DNA from: Streptomyces fulvoviolaceus
GTDB taxonomy: Bacteria; Actinomycetota; Actinomycetes; Streptomycetales; Streptomycetaceae
NCBI RefSeq assembly: GCF_000718165.1
Contig: NZ_JOEY01000010.1
Coordinates: 62,001 to 126,000 of the forward strand
DNA: 64,000 nucleotides
Reading direction: 5' to 3'
Part shown: piece after piece, positions 23,173 to 31,005 of the stretch
Position numbering within the stretch: the first letter of the stretch is position 1
Layout: the number at the start of each line of letters is the position of its first letter
Notes under the pieces: model-generated
What the model was told of the DNA's origin: nothing
The model's input: only the letters and a program-made list of their open reading frames with translations
The model's database searches: none
Translations under genes and position numbers: made by a program

Positions 23173-24171
23173 TCAGCCGTCGCTCTTCGCGGGCTCCTCC
23201 CCGTGCCGGTCGACGACCGCGTGCCGCAGGACCGCCGTGCTGCCGAACAGGGTGTCGGACGTGATGCCCTTCGTCTCGTCGTGGGTGATGTAGTTGCGCG
23301 CGCCGAGGAAGGCGAGGGTCTTCTTGTCGAAGATCCATTCGTCACGGGTCGCCGACCGGGCGTCCTCGCGCGTGATGGCGATGCCGTGCCGGCCGGCGGC
23401 GTCCACGGCGTCGGGGAGTTCCCGCACGCCGGGGATCCGCGCGGCCGCCTTGTAGAGCGCGGCGGTGTTCTCGGGCGGCATGACCGTCCCGCTCAGCAGA
23501 TCGCCGATCTGCGAGAAGACGGCCTGCTCCTTCGACTCGTCGTCGGCCACCCTGACCTGCTTGTACAGGAGTTGGAGCAGTGCGTCGGGGTCGGTGGGCA
23601 GCGAGGCCAGCCACTTGTACGTGGGGTGGTCGAAGCCCGCCGGGACCGCGGAGGGGGACTCTATGGGGAGCATCTGACCCGGCATGATCGCATCCTTGCC
23701 CGAGTCGCGCATCCAGCCGAGGACGCGGACGGGCTCGGGGTTCTGCGACGTCCAGACCTCCGACGTGTGCGGGGCACCGAGCCGTACGGGGCCCTCGAAG
23801 GTGCCCTTGTTCTCGATGACCAGCCTCCTCACGTACACGAACTGGTCGTCCCGCACCGGCGTTTCGTCACTCGCCATCGCCGCTACGGCGATCCGGTTCA
23901 GCGTGGCGGTGGCGCTGACCGGCGCCGGGGTCTCGGGATCGCCGCTGGTGAAGGTCACGAGCAGAGCCCCCGCCAGCGCCATCGACGCGAGCGGCAACAG
24001 GACGGCGGGACGCCATGTCCTACGGCGGGGGGTCTGGGCGGCGGCGGAGGCGAGATCCTCGTCGATCTGCTGCATCAGTACGTCCTTGAAGTGGAGGTGC
24101 CGGCTCCGCGGGAGATCCCATTCGGCCGGCGCCGACAGCAACTCCTCGGCCTCACTCCGGTTGGTGCTCAT
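23173..24171 (-). CDS. CU044_5270-type membrane protein, putative anti-sigma partner
   Basis: 332 residues. A cytoplasmic N-terminus of about 50 residues (LSAPAEWDLPRSRHLHFKDV) is followed by one membrane span (AVLLPLASMALAGALLV) and a large extracytoplasmic domain. This matches the CU044_5270 family, nearly always encoded just after an ECF sigma factor in actinobacteria. Its ATG overlaps the sigma gene stop as ATGA. The arrangement suggests a membrane-anchored regulator of that sigma factor; direct binding is inferred. Confidence 0.8.
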   Translation of the reverse strand: MSTNRSEAEELLSAPAEWDLPRSRHLHFKDVLMQQIDEDLASAAAQTPRRRTWRPAVLLPLASMALAGALLVTFTSGDPETPAPVSATATLNRIAVAAMASDETPVRDDQFVYVRRLVIENKGTFEGPVRLGAPHTSEVWTSQNPEPVRVLGWMRDSGKDAIMPGQMLPIESPSAVPAGFDHPTYKWLASLPTDPDALLQLLYKQVRVADDESKEQAVFSQIGDLLSGTVMPPENTAALYKAAARIPGVRELPDAVDAAGRHGIAITREDARSATRDEWIFDKKTLAFLGARNYITHDETKGITSDTLFGSTAVLRHAVVDRHGEEPAKSDG

Positions 24172-24827
24172 GGGGTTTCCTCCTGCAGGACCAGGGCCGC
24201 GAGCGCGGCCTCACTCTCCATCTCTCCGCGGGGGCCGGGGAGTTCCGGTTCTCCGCCGCCGGGCTGACCCGAGCTCAGCCGCGCCAGCCTCGCCCGCGCC
24301 CGCGACAACCGCGACCGCACCGTCCCGACCGGGATCCCGAGTGCCTCCGCGGCCTGCCGGTAGTCCAGCCCGGCCGACACACACAGGGCGAACACCTCAC
24401 GGTCCTGACGGCGCAACTGCCCCAACGCCCGGTGGACCAGGGCGAGTCGGCGGGCGTCGTCGATCCGGCCGGCGGTCTCCTCCGCGAAGTCCTCGACGGG
24501 ACGCGGCTCGGGGCTGCGGGCGAGGAACGCGAGTCGGCGCCGTAGACCGCGATTGGCGTTGTGCGCCTTGTGCGTGGCGATGCCGAGCAGCCAGGGCTTG
24601 AGCGAGCCGCCCTCCGGCTCCACCGTCTCCCGGGTGCGCCAGGCGGCGAGGAAGGTCTCGGACATCGCCTCCTCGGCCTCCGACCAGTTGCCGGTCAGCC
24701 GCAGGGCGTGGTTGTAGACCGCCCGCGCGTGCTGGTCGTACAGCTCGGCGAACGCTGTACGGTCCCCTGCCCGTATGCGGGCCCGCACCGGATCCGCTGG
24801 TTCTGTATCCCTGTCTCTGTCCCTCAC
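24168..24827 (-). CDS. ECF RNA polymerase sigma factor
   Basis: 219 residues from GTG 24827 (upstream GGAGAG). Region 2 (DRTAFAELYDQHARAVYNHA, EEAMSETFLAAWR) binds RNA polymerase and the -10; region 4 (LDYRQAAEALGIPVGTVRSR) reads the -35. The linker PWLLGIATHKAHN is typical of ECF factors. The stop overlaps the start of the membrane partner gene. It directs transcription to a regulon, usually including its own promoter, when the partner releases it; the stimulus is unknown. Confidence 0.93.
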   Translation of the reverse strand: MRDRDRDTEPADPVRARIRAGDRTAFAELYDQHARAVYNHALRLTGNWSEAEEAMSETFLAAWRTRETVEPEGGSLKPWLLGIATHKAHNANRGLRRRLAFLARSPEPRPVEDFAEETAGRIDDARRLALVHRALGQLRRQDREVFALCVSAGLDYRQAAEALGIPVGTVRSRLSRARARLARLSSGQPGGGEPELPGPRGEMESEAALAALVLQEETP

Positions 24828-24940
24828 ACTCGTTACTCTCCGCGGGCCTGGTGGGGTTCCTGTGGCCTGCGCCACACCCGTACGTCCCCGTATGGCGTTG
24901 TCGTAGCCTCGTTCGAAACCGCTCTGACGTGGGAGGTCGT

Positions 24941-25900
24941 ATGGAGCACGCGGGACCGGAACCCCGTGGTTGCTGCGCCCCGTCGCGCGGTGACGGTGAC
25001 GGCGCGGCCCCCGTCGTGCCGCTCGGCGACGGTACGTCCCAGCACGACGGCATGGTGCTGCTGCCCGGCGGCACCTTCCTCATGGGCGCCGACGACGCCG
25101 ACGGGTTCCCGGCCGACGGCGAGGGCCCCGTCCGCGAGGTCACCGTCTCCCCGTTCCGCATCGACCCGTACGCCGTGACCAACGACCGCTTCGCCCGCTT
25201 CGTCGAGGAGACCGGCCACGTCACCGAGGCCGAACGCTTCGGCTGGTCGTACGTGTTCGCCGGGTTCCTGCCCGGCGCGCTGCGCCGCGGGGCCGCCCGG
25301 CCCGCGCAGACGCCGTGGTGGTGCGGCGTCGACGGCGCCTGCTGGCGCGCTCCCGAAGGGCCCGGCAGTACGGTCGCGGAACGCGGCGACCATCCGGTGG
25401 TGCACGTGTCCTGGAACGACGCGGTGGCCTACTGCGGTTGGGCCGGTGTACGGCTGCCCACGGAGGCCGAGTGGGAGTACGCCGCCCGGGGCGGGCTCGA
25501 GCAGGCCCGCTACCCGTGGGGCGACGAGCTGACGCCCGGCGGCGCACACCGTTGCAACATCTGGCAGGGGCACTTCCCCACCAAGAACACCGCGGAGGAC
25601 GGCTATCGCGGCACCGCACCCGTGGACGCCTTCTCGCCCAACGGCTTCGGGCTGTTCAACGTGTCCGGCAACGTGTGGGAGTGGTGCGCCGACCGGTGGG
25701 GCACCGAACACGGAACGCGCCCGCGCACCGACCCCTCGGGGCCGGCGCGGGGCGCGTCGAAAGTGATCCGCGGCGGCTCCTACCTCTGCCACCGCTCGTA
25801 CTGCAACCGCTACCGCGTGGCGGCCCGCACGTCGAACACCCCGGACAGTACGACGGGGCACATGGGGTTCCGATGCGTGAGAGACGTACGGGACGCCTGA
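24941..25900 (+). CDS. Formylglycine-generating enzyme (SUMF1/EgtB fold)
   Basis: 319 residues, matching bacterial FGE length. Start ATG 24941 has GGGAGG 4 bases upstream. The diagnostic active site is present: Cys283 and Cys288 in GGSYLCHRSYCNRYR, which bind copper in true FGEs. Other family motifs are GGTFLMGADD, YAVTNDRFARFVEETG, LPTEAEWEYAARGG and NVSGNVWEWCADR. FGE oxidises a CxPxR cysteine in sulfatases to formylglycine with O2. Many SUMF1 paralogues lack both cysteines; this one keeps them. No sulfatase is in the window. Convergent with the helicase gene, 3 bases apart. Confidence 0.93.
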   Translation: MEHAGPEPRGCCAPSRGDGDGAAPVVPLGDGTSQHDGMVLLPGGTFLMGADDADGFPADGEGPVREVTVSPFRIDPYAVTNDRFARFVEETGHVTEAERFGWSYVFAGFLPGALRRGAARPAQTPWWCGVDGACWRAPEGPGSTVAERGDHPVVHVSWNDAVAYCGWAGVRLPTEAEWEYAARGGLEQARYPWGDELTPGGAHRCNIWQGHFPTKNTAEDGYRGTAPVDAFSPNGFGLFNVSGNVWEWCADRWGTEHGTRPRTDPSGPARGASKVIRGGSYLCHRSYCNRYRVAARTSNTPDSTTGHMGFRCVRDVRDA

Positions 25901-25903
25901 GCC

Positions 25904-27442
25904 TCAGGCATTGCTCCCGCGCCCGTCCGTCGGCCTGCCGGCCGAACGGCGCCGGGCCTGGGCGGGCCGGCTGCGCCGACCGCGCGAGGAGGCCGCCGAA
26001 CGCGTCGGCCGCTCCGCGGCAGGCGGCGGCGGAAGAATGACCGGCACCCCCGACGGCGCCTGCGCCCCCGTGATCCGGCTCAACTCCGCCTCGCCCGACC
26101 GCACCCGGGTCGTCCGCGGAGTGATGCCCGCGTCGGCCATCAGGCGGGTCATCTCCCGGCGCTGGTGGGGCAGGACGAGCGTGACGACGGTGCCGGACTC
26201 GCCGGCGCGAGCCGTACGGCCGCCGCGGTGCAGGTAGTCCTTGTGGTCGCCGGGCGGGTCGACGTTGACGACGAGGTCGAGGTCGTCGACGTGGATGCCG
26301 CGGGCCGCGACGTTGGTCGCGATCAGGGCGGTGACGTGACCGTCCTTGAACTGGGCCAGGGTCCGGGTGCGCTGGGACTGGGACTTGCCGCCGTGCAGGG
26401 CGGCCGCGCGCACGCCGACGGCGAGCAGCTTCTTGGCCAGCCGGTCGGCGGCGTGCTTGGTGTCCAGGAACATGATCACGCGTCCCTCGCGGGCGGCGAT
26501 CTCCGTCGTGGTGGCGTGCTTGTCCTCGTCCTCCACGTGCAGGACGTGGTGGTCCATCGTGGTGACGGCGCCCGCGGACGGGTCGACCGAGTGGACGACG
26601 GGGTCGTGCAGGTAGTTGCGGACCAGGCGGTCGACGTTGCGGTCCAGCGTCGCCGAGAACAGCATCCGCTGGCCGCCGGTCTTCACCTGGTCGAGCAGCG
26701 CGGTGACCTGCGGCATGAAGCCCATGTCGGCCATCTGGTCGGCCTCGTCGAGGACGGTGATGGCGACGCGGTCCAGCCGGCAGTCCCCTCGGTCTATGAG
26801 GTCCTTGAGCCGGCCCGGCGTCGCGACGACGACCTCGGCCCCGCCGCGCAGGGCGCTCGCCTGCTTGCCGATCGACAGTCCGCCGACCACGGTGGCGAGC
26901 CGCAGGCGCAGCGCGCGGGCATAGGGGGTGAGGGCGTCGGTGACCTGCTGGGCCAGTTCCCGGGTGGGCACGAGGACGAGCGCCACGGGCTGCCGGGGCT
27001 CGGCCCGCTGTCCTTCGGTACGGGCGAGCAGGGCGAGCCCGAAGGCGAGGGTCTTGCCCGAGCCCGTACGGCCACGGCCGAGCACGTCACGGCCGGCGAG
27101 GGAGTTCGGCAGGGTCGCCGCCTGGATCGGGAACGGGGTGATCACACCCTCCGTGCCGAGGGCGGTCAACAGCTGCTTGGGCATGTCGAGTTCGGTGAAC
27201 GCCTCGACCGGCGGCAGGGCCGGGGTGATCGTGACCGGCAGGGCGAAGTCGCCGCCGGGCGCGGAGGAACGGCCACCACGGCCGTTCCGCCCGGCGGGCT
27301 TGGCCGAACGGGAGGGGGCGTTCTGGCGGCTGGGAGCCGCCTGCGATCGGAGACGGTTGCCCCGGGGGGCGCCTGCGGCGCCCCTGTCCGTGCGGGAGCG
27401 GGCGGAGCCGTTGCCCGTACGGGCCGTGCGGTCGCGGTTCAT
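25904..27442 (-). CDS. DEAD-box RNA helicase (copy 1)
   Basis: 512 residues from ATG 27442. A basic low-complexity N-terminus (1-80) precedes the core: Q motif FPIQAATLP, motif I GRGRTGSGKT, Ia PTRELAQQ, Ib TPGRLKDL, II DEAD, III SAT, V ATNVAARGIH and VI HRGGRTARAG; the C-terminus is again Arg-rich. It unwinds RNA duplexes with ATP and, next to a cold-shock protein gene, is probably a cold-adaptation factor for RNA. It is very similar to the helicase at 29324, which is arranged in mirror image. A stem-loop next to its ribosome-binding site may control translation. Confidence 0.95.
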   Translation of the reverse strand: MNRDRTARTGNGSARSRTDRGAAGAPRGNRLRSQAAPSRQNAPSRSAKPAGRNGRGGRSSAPGGDFALPVTITPALPPVEAFTELDMPKQLLTALGTEGVITPFPIQAATLPNSLAGRDVLGRGRTGSGKTLAFGLALLARTEGQRAEPRQPVALVLVPTRELAQQVTDALTPYARALRLRLATVVGGLSIGKQASALRGGAEVVVATPGRLKDLIDRGDCRLDRVAITVLDEADQMADMGFMPQVTALLDQVKTGGQRMLFSATLDRNVDRLVRNYLHDPVVHSVDPSAGAVTTMDHHVLHVEDEDKHATTTEIAAREGRVIMFLDTKHAADRLAKKLLAVGVRAAALHGGKSQSQRTRTLAQFKDGHVTALIATNVAARGIHVDDLDLVVNVDPPGDHKDYLHRGGRTARAGESGTVVTLVLPHQRREMTRLMADAGITPRTTRVRSGEAELSRITGAQAPSGVPVILPPPPAAERPTRSAASSRGRRSRPAQARRRSAGRPTDGRGSNA

Positions 27443-27450
27443 GCGGAACC

Positions 27451-27477
27451 TTCCTCGATGCGGCACGTATCGAGGAA
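27451..27477 (-). promoter_or_regulatory. 5' leader stem-loop next to the helicase-1 ribosome-binding site
   Basis: On the coding (minus) strand TTCCTCGAT and ATCGAGGAA pair perfectly around ACGTGCCGC. The 3' arm runs into the Shine-Dalgarno (GAGGAAGG), 6-7 bases before the ATG. The same loop and a compensated stem precede helicase 2 at 29291-29313. Folding would hide part of the ribosome-binding site, which suggests a translational switch. Confidence 0.65.
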
Positions 27478-27656
27478 TTCCTCCGGCGACGGGCCGTGGG
27501 ACGGGCCGCGCGACGGGCCGTACGACGTGAACGTACGACGGACCGCATGAGGATTCGCAAGACTGAGCCGAAGAAAAATGTGAGACGAGGCCGTTGTCGG
27601 GACAACGGTCGTCACCGGTCGACACTGGTCGTTTCCGGTCCGGAAAACGCCATGAG

Positions 27657-27689
27657 CCGGGGCCCGCACCACAGGTGTGCGGGCCCCGG
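27657..27689 (-). terminator. Hairpin terminator after cold-shock gene 1
   Basis: CCGGGGCCCGCAC (27657-27669) and GTGCGGGCCCCGG (27677-27689) form a perfect 13-bp stem with a 7-base loop, 20 bases after the csp stop. No long T-run follows, as is common for Streptomyces terminators. The matching csp at 29130 has an equivalent hairpin. Confidence 0.8.
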
Positions 27690-27709
27690 ACTCGTAGAAC
27701 GCGTCAGCG

Positions 27710-27913
27710 TCAGGCAGGAACGATGTTCTCGGCCTGCGGGCCCTTCTGACCCTGCGTGACGTCGAAGGTAACCTTCTGGCCTTCCTGAAGCTCGCGGAAG
27801 CCGGAGGTGGCGATGTTCGAGTAGTGGGCGAAGACGTCCGGGCCGCCACCCTCCTGCTCGATGAAGCCGAAGCCCTTTTCCGCGTTGAACCACTTCACGG
27901 TGCCAGATGCCAT
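27710..27913 (-). CDS. Cold-shock protein (copy 1)
   Basis: 67 residues, a single cold-shock domain. RNP1 KGFGFI and RNP2 DVFAHYS, the nucleic-acid-binding aromatics, are present. Start ATG has the strong site AAGGAG upstream. Such proteins bind single-stranded RNA and melt secondary structure, and some act as antiterminators. It differs from the copy at 28927 at only a handful of positions. The gene lies directly upstream of DEAD-box helicase 1, separated by a hairpin and a helicase leader. Its own leader carries an attenuator-like hairpin. Confidence 0.97.
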   Translation of the reverse strand: MASGTVKWFNAEKGFGFIEQEGGGPDVFAHYSNIATSGFRELQEGQKVTFDVTQGQKGPQAENIVPA

Positions 27914-28075
27914 ATTGAATCTCCTTCAAGGCAGTGCCCGGAGTCCACACCTTGCAGACCCGGAGTCGCAGCCCTGGACAACAAAAAAGAGTGCTCGTCG
28001 ACGGGAAGGTCGAAGAGCACTCAAAAGTCTCTGGTAACCAAAACTGCCACTTCTATCACGCTAGCACAGGTCGGG
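27914..28075 (-). promoter_or_regulatory. Cold-shock gene 1 promoter and long leader with attenuator-like hairpin
   Basis: Read on the minus strand: a TAGCGT -10-like hexamer near 28058-28063, then a box CAGTTTTGGTTACCAGA (28030-28046) shared with the other csp leader. Next comes a hairpin with arms GAGTGCTC (28015-28022) and GAGCACTC (27989-27996) followed at once by TTTTTT, then about 65 bases ending in AAGGAGATTCAAT before the ATG. Hairpin plus U-run is a factor-independent terminator. It could end the upstream monooxygenase transcript or attenuate the csp transcript itself. Confidence 0.65.
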
Positions 28076-28094
28076 GCCGAATGGCTGTAGATGT

Positions 28095-28421
28095 TCAGCC
28101 CAGTTTTGGACCGGCCTGCTGGACCACCTCGAAGGTCCACGCCTGGGAGTCCGTCGCCGCGGGCTTCGGACGCTCGCCCTCGGGGGCGCCGCCGCCGTGC
28201 GAGGCCTGGCCACGGCCGGACATCCAGTTCTGGAAGTCCTCCTCTGTACGCCAGCGTGTGTAGACGAGGTAGGTGTCGGTGCCCTCCAGCGGGCGCAGCA
28301 GCTCGAACCACTCGAACCCGTCCGAGCTCTCCACCGTGCCCGCGCGAGCGCCGAACCGCTTCTCCAACAGCTCGCGCTGCTCCTCGGGAACCGTGAGTGC
28401 GTTGATCTTGACGATGCTCAT
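28095..28421 (-). CDS. Antibiotic biosynthesis monooxygenase-fold (HmoA/ABM-like) protein
   Basis: 108 residues from ATG 28421. The ferredoxin-like fold of ABM proteins is recognisable: IVKINALTVPEEQRELLEKR, GFEWFELLRPLEGTDTYLVY, TRWRTEEDFQNWM. Members include heme-degrading and quinol monooxygenases without cofactors; the short form next to cold-shock genes is common in Streptomyces and its substrate is unknown. It lies between the two mirrored csp-helicase modules, in the direction of module 1. No good ribosome-binding site is visible. Confidence 0.8.
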   Translation of the reverse strand: MSIVKINALTVPEEQRELLEKRFGARAGTVESSDGFEWFELLRPLEGTDTYLVYTRWRTEEDFQNWMSGRGQASHGGGAPEGERPKPAATDSQAWTFEVVQQAGPKLG

Positions 28422-28436
28422 GCGCCCATTGTCCCG

Positions 28437-28800
28437 CATGCGGTCGTCTTCGGGGGCGCGCACGCGCGCACGCGGGGAAGAAACGGGGAGGGGGAGATTG
28501 GGGAAGAAGGGGAAGAGAGGCGGCCCTCGCCAAGGACTCGCCGGTGACAGTGAGTTCGAGGATTTTCCGGCTGAGGAGGCGTGGAGAGGCCGCGGGGCAG
28601 GGCGTCGTGGGCGTCCTTCTGTCCCATCTCTCCGCTTCCCGGCGGTAGTTGGCGGGGTCGTCACCTGGCCGACCGCACCGGGCTGCGGCCCGGGGGGAGC
28701 AATATCTGTAGTGGCGAGGGGAGAATTTACCGAGGCGCGCGACGACTATTTCTCGAGCGAAAGGGCCACGTGAAATACGTCGCTGTCGCCGGGCGATCGC
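28437..28800. other. Intergenic region before cold-shock gene 2
   Basis: No gene seen. It contains alternating GCGCGCACGCGCGCACGCG (28456-28474) and a purine-rich G/A tract (about 28475-28525). A small GC palindrome, CCGGGCTGCGGCCCGG, lies at 28678-28693. The csp-2 promoter follows. Confidence 0.5.
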
Positions 28801-28926
28801 GCCATGTTACTGTCGGTGTCAGTTGCAGTTGTGGTTGCCAGAAGGTTTTTCCGACGGGCAGATCATCACGGCGACCGGAGTCCGCACAAGGCGTGCTCCG
28901 AACACCGTTCCTGAAGGAGAAACAAA
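28801..28926 (+). promoter_or_regulatory. Cold-shock gene 2 promoter and conserved leader
   Basis: A TACTGT hexamer (28809-28814) precedes the box CAGTTGTGGTTGCCAGA (28826-28842), matching the csp-1 box at 15 of 17 positions, then a T-run. The last 50 bases (CCGGAGTCCGCACAAGG... to TGAAGGAGAAACAAA) align with the end of the csp-1 leader. The hairpin with U-run of leader 1 is absent here. Shared boxes indicate conserved post-transcriptional control. Confidence 0.65.
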
Positions 28927-29130
28927 ATGGCTACTGGCACCGTGAAGTGGTTCAACGCGGAAAAGGGCTTCGGCTTCATCGAGCAGGACGGCGGCGGCCC
29001 GGACGTCTTCGCCCACTACTCGAACATCGCCACCCAGGGCTTCCGTGAGCTGCAGGAGGGCCAGAAGGTGTCCTTCGACATCGCTCAGGGCCAGAAGGGC
29101 CCGACGGCCGAGAACATCGTTCCCGCCTGA
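28927..29130 (+). CDS. Cold-shock protein (copy 2)
   Basis: 67 residues, single cold-shock domain with RNP1 KGFGFI and RNP2 DVFAHYS. GAAGGAG lies 6 bases before the ATG. It is nearly identical to the product at 27710-27913, in opposite orientation. It precedes DEAD-box helicase 2, again with a hairpin terminator in between. RNA chaperone activity is the family role; cold induction is inferred from family and leader. Confidence 0.97.
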   Translation: MATGTVKWFNAEKGFGFIEQDGGGPDVFAHYSNIATQGFRELQEGQKVSFDIAQGQKGPTAENIVPA

Positions 29131-29170
29131 TCGCTGGCTCACTGGCTCTGCCACTGACGCTTACTTCGCA

Positions 29171-29204
29171 GCTGGGGCCCGCACCTTGGGGTGCGGGCCC
29201 CAGC
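29171..29204 (+). terminator. Hairpin terminator after cold-shock gene 2
   Basis: GCTGGGGCCCGCAC (29171-29184) pairs perfectly with GTGCGGGCCCCAGC (29191-29204), loop CTTGGG. A TGTTTT stretch follows a few bases later. The stem core GGGGCCCGCAC is the same as in the csp-1 terminator. Confidence 0.85.
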
Positions 29205-29290
29205 TCGCTGTGTTTTCCGGGGATATTTTTTCCCGTTGTCTTCGGTTCGTTCTCGCGATTCTCTGCGCCGTTCGTTTTGCTGCGGAAATC

Positions 29291-29313
29291 CCTTGATACG
29301 TGCCGCATCAAGG
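29291..29313 (+). promoter_or_regulatory. 5' leader stem-loop next to the helicase-2 ribosome-binding site
   Basis: CCTTGAT and ATCAAGG pair around the loop ACGTGCCGC, which is identical to that of helicase 1. Relative to helicase 1 a C-G pair is replaced by T-A, a compensatory change that keeps the stem. The 3' arm abuts GGAAGG, the ribosome-binding site 7 bases before the TTG start. Confidence 0.65.
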
Positions 29314-29323
29314 AAGGTTCCAC

Positions 29324-30796
29324 TTGAACCGCGCCCGCAATACCCGTACCTCTCGCACCAGCTACGCCGCCCGCCCCACCCGTAAGGGTTCCGGTAGGCG
29401 GCCGGCCGCTCTCCAGGGCGAGTTCGCCCTGCCGAAGACCATCACGCCCGGGCTGCCCGCCGTGGAGGCGTTCGCCGATCTCGCCCTGCCGGCGCGGCTG
29501 TTGGCCGCTCTCGGCGCCGAGGGTGTGACCGTGCCGTTCCCGATCCAGGGGGCGACCCTGCCGAACTCCCTCGCCGGTCGTGACGTCCTCGGCCGTGGCC
29601 GTACGGGCTCGGGCAAGACGCTCGCCTTCGGGCTCGCCCTGCTGGCTCGCACGGCAGGCCTGCGCGCCGAGCCGCGGCGGCCGCTGGCGCTCGTCCTCGT
29701 GCCCACCCGGGAACTGGCCCAGCAGGTCACCGACGCGCTCACCCCGTACGCCCGCTCCGTGGGCCTGCGCCTGGCCACCGTGGTCGGCGGGATGTCGATC
29801 GGCCGCCAGGCCGGTGCGCTGCGGGGCGGCTCCGAGGTCGTCGTCGCGACGCCCGGGCGGCTCAAGGACCTCATCGACCGCGGCGACTGCCGGCTGGACG
29901 ACGTTGCCATCACCGTCCTCGACGAGGCCGACCAGATGGCCGACATGGGCTTCATGCCGCAGGTCACGGCCCTGCTCGACCAGGTGAAGACCGGCGGCCA
30001 GCGGATGCTGTTCTCGGCGACCCTGGACCGCAACGTCGACCGCCTGGTGCGCACCTACCTGCACGACCCCGTGGTCCACTCGGTCGACCCCTCCGCCGCC
30101 ACGGTCACCACGATGGAGCACCACGTCCTCCACGTGCACGACACCGACAAGCAGCGGACGGCCACCGAGATCGCGGCGCGGGACGGCCGGGTGATCATGT
30201 TCCTGGACACCAAGCACGCGGTGGACCGGCTGACCAAGCACCTCCTCAGCAACGGCGTCCGCGCCGCCGCCCTGCACGGCGGCAAGTCCCAGCCGCAGCG
30301 CACGCGGACCCTGGCCCAGTTCAAGGACGGTCACGTCACCGCCCTGATCGCCACCAACGTGGCGGCGCGCGGCATCCACGTCGACAACCTCGACCTCGTC
30401 GTCAACGTCGATCCGCCGAGCGACCCCAAGGACTACCTGCACCGCGGCGGCCGTACCGCCCGGGCCGGCGAGTCCGGCAGCGTCGTCACCCTCGTGACTC
30501 CCGGTCAGCGCCGGGAGATGACCCGGCTGACGGCGTCCGCCGGCATCACTCCGCAGGTCACCCAAGTGCGTTCGGGCGAGGAGGAGTTGAGCCGCATCAC
30601 GGGTGCCCGGACTCCTTCCGGTGTCCCGGTCGTCATCACCGTGCCGGTGACGGAGCGTCCCCGCCGCGGCGCGTCCTCGTCGTCGTCCTCCTCGTCCCGC
30701 GGCCGCCGCGGCCGTAGCGGACAGGGACGGCCCACCGGGGAGGCCGCGCGGCGTAGTACCGCGCGACGGAGGTCCGCCTTCGACTCTGCCGCCTGA
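29324..30796 (+). CDS. DEAD-box RNA helicase (copy 2)
   Basis: 490 residues from TTG 29324; the start is set by alignment to copy 1 (MNRxR) and by GGAAGG 7 bases upstream. All helicase motifs are present: FPIQGATLP, GRGRTGSGKT, PTRELAQQ, TPGRLKDL, DEAD, SAT, ATNVAARGIH, HRGGRTARAG. The C-terminal tail is Ser/Arg-rich, including a run of eight serines. It is a close paralogue of the product of 25904-27442; both follow a cold-shock gene. The rare TTG start and leader hairpin suggest restrained translation. Confidence 0.95.
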   Translation: MNRARNTRTSRTSYAARPTRKGSGRRPAALQGEFALPKTITPGLPAVEAFADLALPARLLAALGAEGVTVPFPIQGATLPNSLAGRDVLGRGRTGSGKTLAFGLALLARTAGLRAEPRRPLALVLVPTRELAQQVTDALTPYARSVGLRLATVVGGMSIGRQAGALRGGSEVVVATPGRLKDLIDRGDCRLDDVAITVLDEADQMADMGFMPQVTALLDQVKTGGQRMLFSATLDRNVDRLVRTYLHDPVVHSVDPSAATVTTMEHHVLHVHDTDKQRTATEIAARDGRVIMFLDTKHAVDRLTKHLLSNGVRAAALHGGKSQPQRTRTLAQFKDGHVTALIATNVAARGIHVDNLDLVVNVDPPSDPKDYLHRGGRTARAGESGSVVTLVTPGQRREMTRLTASAGITPQVTQVRSGEEELSRITGARTPSGVPVVITVPVTERPRRGASSSSSSSSRGRRGRSGQGRPTGEAARRSTARRRSAFDSAA

Positions 30797-31005
30797 GTTT
30801 TCCGCAGGAGGCACTTTGACAACAATCCGGACGCAGCGGCACCAGGGGGATCCCGCCCGCGCGAGGATGGTCGAGGACACGGACGGGTCCGGACCGCAGG
30901 TCTGTGACGTCGGCCGTCGAGCCCAGACCGCCGCTCTCCGCACCAGCTCCACGTCACCGGACCGGATCCGCCTGAGGCCCGTCCCCCTACCCTCTGTGAG
31001 GCATC
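30797..31005. other. Gap after helicase 2; doubtful small frame
   Basis: GCAGGAGGCACT precedes a TTG at 30816 that opens an 81-codon frame running into the next gene, but its residues are not convincing beyond the first 25. More likely this is a leader for the downstream SCO5918-type gene. No repeat or hairpin stands out. Confidence 0.35.

Noticed and set aside
25904..27550. Long plus-strand frame antisense to helicase 1 (461 codons)
   Set aside because: Gly/Val/Asp-rich shadow of the helicase; no motif, and the opposite frame has all DEAD-box motifs.
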